Origin: Poriferisodalis sp965116715
GTDB lineage: Bacteria; Actinomycetota; Acidimicrobiia; Acidimicrobiales; Poriferisodalaceae
DNA length: 64,000 nt
NCBI GenBank assembly: GCA_965116715.1
Contig: OZ220724.1
Location: 3,286,001-3,350,000 of the forward strand
Reading direction: 5' to 3'
How positions within the stretch are numbered: position 1 is the stretch's first letter; each line of letters starts with the position of its first letter. The notes under the pieces were generated by a model, which saw only the letters and a list, made by a program, of their open reading frames with translations, had not been told where the DNA came from and did no database searches. The translations under genes were made by a program, and so were the position numbers. Positions 32,988 through 40,140 of this stretch are shown here, piece by piece.

Positions 32988-34421
32988 ATGTCCGATAGCA
33001 GCGCGCATCCGCCGGCGCACTCCGGTTCCGATCCCAGCGATCCGGCGGGCACCGACGATCCTCTGGGCTCGACGCGGCCGCTGGTGAACTTCGAGGCCGA
33101 CGAGACACCTGCGCCGGCCGAACCCGCCGAGACGCCCGCGGAGCCCGAGGTGGCAGCCGCAGAGCCAGAGCGTCGCGGCGGTTCGCGCCTGTTCCCTCAG
33201 CTGCCCGACGACCCGCGCCTGGCCGGCGAGACGCCGGCGCCGGCCGAAGAACCAGCCGCGGCCGGTTTCGAGCCGCTGTTCGATGCGCCCGGCGATGCCC
33301 CGTCGCCGTCGGCCCCACCTGCTGATGCCGCGTCAACGCCGGCCGAGATGCCGGCAGCGCCCCCTGCTGCGGCGGTGGCGGAGTCTGCCGATGACCCAGC
33401 GCCCGTCACCGCGGCCGCAACCGCCGCCGAAGTACCTTCGGAGGCTGGCGCAGCGGCATCCGAAACTGATCGCTTCGCTCAATGGGCTCGACTCGATGCA
33501 TCAGCATCGCACTGGCGCGAGGGGAACCAGGACTATGAGGAGCGTGGAGTCGTGAGCGACGAAGCCCGGACTGTCTTGCACAATGCCCCTTCAGACGGCG
33601 GCCGCAGCGGCCGCAATCTGCCGGTCGCCATTGCCGTGGGTGCCGTGTTGGCCGCCCTGTTCTTCGGCGCGCTGCGACTGGGCGAAGCGGCCACCGTCGC
33701 GCTCATAGCGATCGTGCTGGTGCTGGCCGCCGCCGAGTTCTACCGGGCCGCCCGGCCGCTCGGTTACCGCCCGGCGACGCTGGCGGGCCTTGCGGGAGTA
33801 GCGGGCTTGACCGTTGCAGTGCACCTGCGCGGCGTTGAGGCGTATCCGATCGTCCTGGCCGTCGCCGCGATAACCATCTTCTGCTGGTTCTTGTTCGGTG
33901 TCGAGCGAGACCATCCCACCGCGAACATGGCCATCAGCGCCCTCGGCTTGCTATGGATCGGCGGCTTGGGATCATTCGCTGCGCTGATGCTGCGTGAACC
34001 GAACGGCGATTCGATGCTGATCGGTGCCGTGATCGGGACGGTCGTCTACGACGTCGGCGGCTACATCGTCGGCCGAACGACAGGCCAGAGCCGACTCGCT
34101 GCGCGCATCAGCCCCAACAAGACTCACGAGGGTCTCATCGGGGGCATCGTGCTGTCGGTGGTGATCACCACGCTGGTGCTGAATCGCTTCCCGGGCGTGT
34201 TCCCGTGGACAGGAAGCCTCCTCGACGCACTGTGGCTGAGCGTCGCCGTGGCGCTCGCGGCGCCGCTCGGGGACTTGACCCAGTCCATGGTCAAGCGCGA
34301 TGTGGCCATCAAGGACATGGGCAGTCTGCTGCCCGGCCACGGCGGTGTCTTCGACCGCTTCGATGCGCTGCTCTTCTCCTTGCCGGTGGCGTACTTCGCC
34401 GGCACGTACGTCTTGGGATAG
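32988..34421 (+). CDS. cdsA: Phosphatidate cytidylyltransferase with long disordered N-terminus
   Basis: Makes CDP-diacylglycerol from phosphatidic acid and CTP. The catalytic part (about residues 208-477) has about eight membrane helices and the full family signature from SMVKRDVAIKDMGSLLPGHG to VFDR. About 200 residues of Pro/Ala/Glu-rich, low-complexity sequence precede it, ending with a conserved-looking WARLDASASHWREGNQDYEE segment. Most CdsA proteins are 270-300 residues. With plsX, acpP and fakA it completes a phospholipid theme. Confidence 0.93.
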   Translation: MSDSSAHPPAHSGSDPSDPAGTDDPLGSTRPLVNFEADETPAPAEPAETPAEPEVAAAEPERRGGSRLFPQLPDDPRLAGETPAPAEEPAAAGFEPLFDAPGDAPSPSAPPADAASTPAEMPAAPPAAAVAESADDPAPVTAAATAAEVPSEAGAAASETDRFAQWARLDASASHWREGNQDYEERGVVSDEARTVLHNAPSDGGRSGRNLPVAIAVGAVLAALFFGALRLGEAATVALIAIVLVLAAAEFYRAARPLGYRPATLAGLAGVAGLTVAVHLRGVEAYPIVLAVAAITIFCWFLFGVERDHPTANMAISALGLLWIGGLGSFAALMLREPNGDSMLIGAVIGTVVYDVGGYIVGRTTGQSRLAARISPNKTHEGLIGGIVLSVVITTLVLNRFPGVFPWTGSLLDALWLSVAVALAAPLGDLTQSMVKRDVAIKDMGSLLPGHGGVFDRFDALLFSLPVAYFAGTYVLG

Positions 34422-34425
34422 ACCT

Positions 34426-35580
34426 ATGGGCGCGACGACCGTCGCGGTGCTCGGCTCGACGGGTTCCATCGGCACCCAGACGCTGGAGGTGATACGCGCC
34501 GAGCCGGACCGCTTCCGCGTCGTCGCGCTCGCTGCGAACAGCTCGGTGAGCGAACTCGCCGCCCAAGCCGCCGAATTCGCCCCGGCGGCAGTCGCGGTCG
34601 GCCGTGTGGAGCTGGCAGGGGAGCTGCGCGCTGCGCTGCCGCCCAGTGTCGAGCTGCTGGCGGGTCCCGACGCGTTCGCCGATCTCGCCGGCACCGCCGA
34701 CGTGGTGGTGAACGGGGTCGTTGGCTTCGCGGGCTTGGGGGTCACGCTGGCCGCGCTTCGGGCCGGGCGCCGCCTTGCGCTGGCCAACAAGGAAAGCCTC
34801 ATCGCCGCGGGACCGCTGGTGCAGCCCTTGCGGGCGGTGCCCGGTGCCGAGCTCATTCCGGTCGACAGCGAGCACAGCGCCCTGCACCAATGTCTCGCCG
34901 GCCAGTCGGCACCGCCGGAGCGTCTGATTCTCACCGGCAGCGGGGGGCCGTTCCGCGGCCGCAGCGCTGATGAGCTGCGCGAGGTGACCGTCAGCGACGC
35001 CTTGGCGCACCCCACGTGGTCCATGGGGCCCAAGATCACCGTCGACTCCTCGACGCTCATGAACAAGGGCCTCGAGGTCATCGAGGCCCACGAGCTGTTC
35101 GGGGTGGACTACGACCGCATCGAGGTGGTCATCCAGCCGCAGTCGGTCGTCCACTCGATGGTGACGTTCGCCGACGGCAGCACCGTCGCGCAGCTCTCGC
35201 AGCCGGACATGCGCCTGCCGATCGGCTACGCCTTGGCCTATCCCGGGCGCATTGGGACGCCATTTGGCGCCGTCGACTGGTCGACGGTCGGTCAGCTCGA
35301 ATTCGAACTGCCCGACACCGACACCTTCGGCTGCCTGCGCTTGTCCTACGACGCAGGCCGGGCCGGCGGCACCGCTCCTGCCTGGCTCAATGGGGCCAAC
35401 GAGCACGCGGTCGGCGCATTCCTGGACGGCAGGCTGCGCTGGCACGAGATCGAGCGCGTGATCGACGTTGCGATGCAGCATCACGACGGAGCCGCTGCGG
35501 ACAGCGTGGACGCCGTCATCGCAGCGGATCGTGAGGGCCGTCGACATGCCGCCGCGGCAGCGATGGGCATCCGCGCATGA
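34426..35580 (+). CDS. dxr: 1-deoxy-D-xylulose 5-phosphate reductoisomerase
   Basis: Second enzyme of the MEP isoprenoid pathway, NADPH-dependent. The cofactor motif VLGSTGSIGTQTLEV is at the N-terminus, followed by ALANKESLIAAG, PVDSEHSALHQCL, LTGSGGPFRGRS, HPTWSMGPKITVDSSTLMNK and GLEVIEAHELFG. The length of 384 residues is normal. The stop overlaps the rseP ATG. ispG two genes on belongs to the same pathway. Confidence 0.97.
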   Translation: MGATTVAVLGSTGSIGTQTLEVIRAEPDRFRVVALAANSSVSELAAQAAEFAPAAVAVGRVELAGELRAALPPSVELLAGPDAFADLAGTADVVVNGVVGFAGLGVTLAALRAGRRLALANKESLIAAGPLVQPLRAVPGAELIPVDSEHSALHQCLAGQSAPPERLILTGSGGPFRGRSADELREVTVSDALAHPTWSMGPKITVDSSTLMNKGLEVIEAHELFGVDYDRIEVVIQPQSVVHSMVTFADGSTVAQLSQPDMRLPIGYALAYPGRIGTPFGAVDWSTVGQLEFELPDTDTFGCLRLSYDAGRAGGTAPAWLNGANEHAVGAFLDGRLRWHEIERVIDVAMQHHDGAAADSVDAVIAADREGRRHAAAAAMGIRA

Positions 35581-36836
35581 AGGGCCATTCTCCCGAACGA
35601 GAGCCGCTGTCCTCCCGGGCGGGTTCGACAACGCGCAGAGCCGGAGCGTCGCTGGTGCTCGTCGCTCTCGGCTACCTGGTGTGGTGCTATCCGCTCGCTG
35701 TCGTGACGGTGACGGCAGTTGTCGGGGCAATTCTCGGCATGTTGTTCATGCACGAACTGGGCCACTACGCAGCCGCTCGCGCGGTCGGGATGAAGGTCAC
35801 CGACTTCTACTTGGGATTCGGACCGCGGCTCTGGGGCTTCCAGCGAAGTGAGACGTCGTATGGCTTGCGTGCGTTGCCCTTGGGGGCGTATGTACGCATC
35901 ATTGGCATGTCACGCGACGATGTCGTGGCGCCAGGCGACGAGCACCGCGCATTCCGCGTGAAGAGCTATCCGCGGCGGGTACTGGTGCTGTGCGCCGGCT
36001 CTTTCATGCATCTGGTGCTCGCGTTCATCGCATTTCTGATCATGCACGCGGCGCTCGGGGCGCCCGTTGACGACAGCGAACAGTGGCGAATCTCTGAAGT
36101 GCTGGTTGGAAGTGACGGTGTTGTGTCACCTGCACGTACGGCCGGCCTAGAAGTCGGCGACCGAGTTGTGGCAGTGGCCGGCGCCGACACAGAGGACTTG
36201 GATGCCTTCTTGTCGCAAGTCCGGTCTCGACCTGGCGAACATGTGTCGCTCACTGTCGAACGTGATGGCAACTTGCTCTCGCTGGAAGCCACGGTAGCGA
36301 CGGACCCGGCGACAGGGTCAGGCCGGCTCGGCGTTGATATCCAGTCGGTCATTGCGTACGAGACCGTGGGTGTGCCGACAGCAGCGCTTCGGGCGCTCCG
36401 GGATGTCGGCCGCGCCATCCCAAGATCGGCCGCTGCGCTCTGGTCTTTGTTCGCAAATGTTGACGAACTCGTCGACCGCGTGTTCTCTCCTCCAGGTGAT
36501 CCAACGGCCAACGAAAACCTGAGAACACGACCGCTGGGGATATACGGCTTCGGTCACATCTTGTCGCATTCCTCGGTCGAATGGTCGAATCGAGTGATGT
36601 TCTTTGGCCTTGCGAACATCTTCATCGGGGCATTCAACCTGTTGCCGTTGCCGCCCCTCGATGGTGGTCACCTGGCGGTTGCGACCTACGAGCGCTGGCG
36701 CGAGCGCGGGGGACGCGGCCGGTACCTGAGTGATCCGCGCAAGCTGGCGCCCGTCACCACATTCGTAGCGACCTTCCTCCTGCTGCTGGCGATCGGCCTG
36801 CTCTACCTCGACATCGCCAATCCGATTGATCTGTAG
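35577..36836 (+). CDS. rseP: Site-2 intramembrane metalloprotease RseP/Rip1-like
   Basis: Zinc protease that cleaves anti-sigma factors within the membrane. HELGH with metal ligands His59 and His63 and catalytic Glu60 lies in the first helix region. A PDZ domain lies around 165-260 (VVSPARTAGLEVGDRVVAVA). The third metal ligand lies in NLLPLPPLDGGH. ATG 35577 overlaps dxr by 4 nt. The codon content of the PDZ half looks slightly less GC-rich than that of its neighbours. Order dxr-rseP-ispG is widespread in actinobacteria. Confidence 0.94.
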   Translation: MKGHSPEREPLSSRAGSTTRRAGASLVLVALGYLVWCYPLAVVTVTAVVGAILGMLFMHELGHYAAARAVGMKVTDFYLGFGPRLWGFQRSETSYGLRALPLGAYVRIIGMSRDDVVAPGDEHRAFRVKSYPRRVLVLCAGSFMHLVLAFIAFLIMHAALGAPVDDSEQWRISEVLVGSDGVVSPARTAGLEVGDRVVAVAGADTEDLDAFLSQVRSRPGEHVSLTVERDGNLLSLEATVATDPATGSGRLGVDIQSVIAYETVGVPTAALRALRDVGRAIPRSAAALWSLFANVDELVDRVFSPPGDPTANENLRTRPLGIYGFGHILSHSSVEWSNRVMFFGLANIFIGAFNLLPLPPLDGGHLAVATYERWRERGGRGRYLSDPRKLAPVTTFVATFLLLLAIGLLYLDIANPIDL

Positions 36837-36849
36837 GAGGCTGAACCGC

Positions 36850-38061
36850 ATGAGCACGTCCAGCACCTACACCCGTCGCCAGACCCGTCAGGTGCATGTC
36901 GGCGCGGTCGCGGTCGGGGGCGGGGCGCCCATATCGGTGCAATCGATGACCACAACCAAGACGTCGGACGTCGACGGCACCCTTGCCCAGATCTACGCGC
37001 TGGCCGGCGCTGGAGCCGACATCGTGCGCTGCACGGCAAACGACATCGCGGCCGTCGAGGCGCTCGCGCAGATCGTTCCCCGTTCGCCGGTGCCTTTGGT
37101 GGCCGACGTCCACTTCCAGTACCGGCTGGCGTTGGCGGCGCTCGACGCCGGGGTGGCCTGCTTGCGGTTGAATCCGGGCAACATTCGCAAGCCCGAGCAG
37201 ATCCGCGCTGTCGCGACGGAGGCCCGCGATCGCGGCGTGCCGATTCGCATCGGTGTCAACGGCGGCTCCCTCGACCCCGACATCGAATCGCGCTTCGGCA
37301 TGACGCCTGCCGCGCTGGTCGAGTCGGCCAAGCGCGAGCTGGGCTACTTCGACGAGGTGGGATTCGACGACGTCAAGATCTCGGTCAAGGCCAGCGATGT
37401 GACGCTGATGGTGGAGTCGTACCGGATGCTCGCCGATGAGGTCGATTTCCCGCTGCACCTCGGCGTCACCGAAGCCGGGCCCCCGCCTGCCGGACTGGTG
37501 AAGGCGACTGCCGGCATCGCCACCCTGCTCAACGAGGGCATCGGCGACACCATCCGCTACAGCCTCACCGCCGATCCCGTCCAGGAGGCCACAGCAGGCC
37601 AGCAGCTGCTCCAGGCATTGGGCCTGCGGGAGCGCTCCGGCACCGATCTGATTGCATGCCCGTCGTGCGGCCGCGCCGAAGTCGACGTGATCTCGGTGGC
37701 TCAAGAGGCGCAAGCGGCCTTCGCTGACCTCGACCTGCCGGTGCAGGTGGCCGTGATGGGCTGCGTGGTCAACGGGCCGGGCGAAGCCCGCAATGCCGAC
37801 CTGGGAATCGCCGCGGGCCGATCCCGTGGGCATCTGTTTGTCAAGGGCCAGGTGGTGTCCGTGGTGCCCGAGGACCAGATGGTCACGGCGCTGGTGAGCT
37901 GGGCCGAGATCGTGGCGGCCGACGGCGCCGAGGCCGCGCTGCGCAAGGCCGAAGTCGGCGCCGCGGAGGCTGCCGAAGCCGACCGAGCTGCGCTGCTGAG
38001 CGAGCAGGGCGACGACGTCAATCACGCTGCGGAGCGCGTCGCCCTCATCCGGCGCCGCTGA
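36850..38061 (+). CDS. ispG: 4-hydroxy-3-methylbut-2-enyl diphosphate synthase
   Basis: Penultimate MEP-pathway enzyme, a 4Fe-4S protein. TIM-barrel motifs are VGAVAVGGGAPISVQSMTTT, LVADVHFQYRLAL and LRLNPGNIRK. The cluster Cys are in ACPSCGR and MGCVVNGPGEA. The ATG is preceded by AGGAGG. A C-terminal acidic/Ala extension of about 25 residues follows the conserved core. Confidence 0.97.
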   Translation: MSTSSTYTRRQTRQVHVGAVAVGGGAPISVQSMTTTKTSDVDGTLAQIYALAGAGADIVRCTANDIAAVEALAQIVPRSPVPLVADVHFQYRLALAALDAGVACLRLNPGNIRKPEQIRAVATEARDRGVPIRIGVNGGSLDPDIESRFGMTPAALVESAKRELGYFDEVGFDDVKISVKASDVTLMVESYRMLADEVDFPLHLGVTEAGPPPAGLVKATAGIATLLNEGIGDTIRYSLTADPVQEATAGQQLLQALGLRERSGTDLIACPSCGRAEVDVISVAQEAQAAFADLDLPVQVAVMGCVVNGPGEARNADLGIAAGRSRGHLFVKGQVVSVVPEDQMVTALVSWAEIVAADGAEAALRKAEVGAAEAAEADRAALLSEQGDDVNHAAERVALIRRR

Positions 38062-38077
38062 GTCTGCGGTCGCTCCC

Positions 38078-38095
38078 GCAGCGGGCACCCGCTGC
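38078..38095 (+). terminator. Hairpin downstream of ispG
   Basis: A 7-bp GC stem (GCAGCGG / CCGCTGC) with a 4-nt loop lies 17 nt after the ispG stop. It lacks a T-tract but precedes a new promoter box, so it may end the upstream transcript. Confidence 0.4.
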
Positions 38096-38119
38096 GCGCG
38101 GGTTGTCAGAGTGCCTTGG

Positions 38120-38125
38120 TAGCGT
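38120..38125 (+). promoter_or_regulatory. -10 box (TAGCGT) for the rimP-nusA-infB group
   Basis: TAGCGT in the 205-nt gap after ispG implies a leader of about 135 nt before rimP, the longest in this part of the window. Confidence 0.4.
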
Positions 38126-38169
38126 CGTGCGTACAGGACAGTTTCGGTCGGACCTGGGCTCTGCGCCGT

Positions 38170-38198
38170 GTTCTTGTGGCTCGCGTTCTTGTGGCTCG
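38170..38198 (+). repeat. 15-bp-period direct repeat in the rimP leader
   Basis: GTTCTTGTGGCTCG occurs at 38170-38183 and again at 38185-38198. In frame with rimP it would encode FLWLAFLWLG from a GTG at 38168, but no ribosome binding site supports translation. Confidence 0.7.
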
Positions 38199-38266
38199 GC
38201 CGCAAGGGCTGGTACCGCAGGCACAGCCCCGAGGGCGGCTGGGGCGACGCGGACAGGGAGGTTGCG

Positions 38267-38842
38267 ATGACTGACACCGCGGCGGCCGCGCGCGCCCCGT
38301 CTGCCGTCGACCCCTCGCAGGTCACCGCACTCGCCGAGCCGATCGCCGCTGAGACCGGCTGCGCCGTCTACGACGTGCAGTGGCGAGGCGGCACGCTCGT
38401 CGTGCTGGCAACAGCATCGGAGGGTGACGCCATCGGCGTTGACGCGCTGAGCACGCTCAGCCGCAGGCTGTCCGCTGCGCTCGATGCCGCCGACATGATC
38501 AACGGGCGCTATGTGCTCGAAGTGTCCAGCCCCGGACTCGAGCGCCGCCTGCGCCGTCCGGATCATTTTGCCGGTGCAGTGGGCGAGCGGGCAGTGATCC
38601 GCACGAGCGGACCGCTGCGCCGGCGCATCGTGGGCGAGATTCTGAGCGCGGACGCGACCGCGGTGTCGGTCCGCATCGATGAGATGTCCGGCAGCTGCGC
38701 GGCTGACGAGCGCGACCAGCCCGAGGTCGGCCAGGCGCTGTCGGTGCCATTCGGCGACATCGCCAAGGCCCGCACGACATTCGAATGGGGTTCACCGCCG
38801 CGGCGCACGCCACGGAGCCCTTCAGGAAGGCAGGGACGATGA
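38267..38842 (+). CDS. rimP: Ribosome maturation factor RimP
   Basis: 30S subunit assembly factor. The N-terminal domain includes LAEPIAAETGCAVYDVQWRG and VDALSTLSRRLSAALD, then YVLEVSSPGLERRLRRPDHF, the strongest family motif. ATG 38267 has GGGAGG 6 nt upstream. The stop overlaps the nusA ATG (ATGA). It opens the rimP-nusA-infB-rbfA-truB series. Confidence 0.94.
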   Translation: MTDTAAAARAPSAVDPSQVTALAEPIAAETGCAVYDVQWRGGTLVVLATASEGDAIGVDALSTLSRRLSAALDAADMINGRYVLEVSSPGLERRLRRPDHFAGAVGERAVIRTSGPLRRRIVGEILSADATAVSVRIDEMSGSCAADERDQPEVGQALSVPFGDIAKARTTFEWGSPPRRTPRSPSGRQGR

Positions 38843-40053
38843 ACAGCCCCGAGATCATGGAGGCGCTCCAGGCACTCGCCGCCGAGAAGGGCATGACCAC
38901 CGAGGTCTTGCTCGAGGCTGTTGCGAACGGCCTCGAATCGGCATACAAGCGTCGCGAGGGTGCCGCCGAGCAGGCCTACGTCATCATCGACGAATCGTTC
39001 AACATCACGGTGTATGCCCAGGAAGTCGACGAGCTGGGCAATGTGCTGCGCGAATGGGATGACACCCCCCACGACCTGGGCCGGATCGTGGCCCAAACCG
39101 TCCGGCAGGTCCTGAACCAGCGCATCCGCGAAGTCGAACGCGACATGAAGTACGACGAGTACGCCGGACGCGAGGGCGACATCGTCACCGGCATCATCCA
39201 GCAGAACGATGCGCGTTACACGTTGCTCGACTTGGGGCGCGTCGAGGCCCTGCTGCCTCAATCTGAGCAGGTTCCCTACGAGCGGCCCGAGCCCAACAGC
39301 CGCCTCAAGGCCTACATCGTGGAGGTCCGCAAGACCGCCAAGGGCCCGCAGATCGTGGTGTCGCGCACGCATCCGGGATTGATCCGCGAGCTGTTCAAGC
39401 TGGAGGTCCCCGAGATCTCCGACGGTGTCGTCGAGCTGAAGGCATGTGCGCGTGAGCCGGGCCATCGCACGAAGATCGCCGTCTGGTCGAATGACCCCAA
39501 CATCGACCCGGTCGGAGCGTGCGTGGGTGCGCGGGGCAGCCGGGTACGCCAGGTGGTGAACGAGCTGAGGGGCGAGAAGATCGACATCGTCCCCTTCTCT
39601 GACGATCTCCACGACTTCGTGGCAAAGGCACTGTCGCCGGCTCGTGTCCGCGAGGTCCGCTTCCATTCAGACGAAGGTGTTGCCGAGGTGGTCGTGCCCG
39701 ACCACCAGCTGTCGCTGGCGATCGGCCGCGAGGGCCAGAACGCGCGCTTGGCGGCCCGGCTCACCGGATGGCGCATCGACATCAAGAGCGAGACCCAGAT
39801 CGCCGAGGAGGAGGCCGGCTACTCCGGAGAGGAGTGGGCCGAGGGGGAGTGGGTGACCGACCCGGACACCGGAGAGCAGACCTGGGTTCCCGCTGACGGC
39901 AGCGAAGCGATCACTGCTGGCCAGTGGTCCGAAGCCGTCACCGAGAACCAAGATGCCGACGAGGCTGTCGTCGACGACACTGCCGCCGACGACACTCCTG
40001 CAGAGGCTCCCACCGACGCCAGTACCCTTCCATCGGACTCGACGACGCCGTGA
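38839..40053 (+). CDS. nusA: Transcription termination/antitermination factor NusA
   Basis: RNA-polymerase-associated factor for pausing, termination and rRNA antitermination. It has an N-terminal polymerase-binding domain, an S1 domain (about 130-200, beginning YAGREGDIVTGIIQQ), and tandem KH domains with IDPVGACVGARGSRVRQVV and LAIGREGQNARLAARLTGW. A 75-residue acidic tail with WVTDPDTGEQTWVP follows. The ylxR gene that commonly comes next is absent; only 87 nt separate nusA from infB. Confidence 0.96.
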   Translation: MNSPEIMEALQALAAEKGMTTEVLLEAVANGLESAYKRREGAAEQAYVIIDESFNITVYAQEVDELGNVLREWDDTPHDLGRIVAQTVRQVLNQRIREVERDMKYDEYAGREGDIVTGIIQQNDARYTLLDLGRVEALLPQSEQVPYERPEPNSRLKAYIVEVRKTAKGPQIVVSRTHPGLIRELFKLEVPEISDGVVELKACAREPGHRTKIAVWSNDPNIDPVGACVGARGSRVRQVVNELRGEKIDIVPFSDDLHDFVAKALSPARVREVRFHSDEGVAEVVVPDHQLSLAIGREGQNARLAARLTGWRIDIKSETQIAEEEAGYSGEEWAEGEWVTDPDTGEQTWVPADGSEAITAGQWSEAVTENQDADEAVVDDTAADDTPAEAPTDASTLPSDSTTP

Positions 40054-40140
40054 GGCCGATGGCCCCGCTCGTCGCGTCCTCGTTTCATCCCCTGGGCCCC
40101 GCCGGGCACCCCGTCAGCTCCCGACAGAAAGACCGACCGC

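Noticed and set aside
38168..38266. A GTG start giving rimP a hydrophobic FLWLAFLWLG head
   Set aside because: No ribosome binding site, and RimP is a soluble factor; ATG 38267 with GGGAGG fits the family length.
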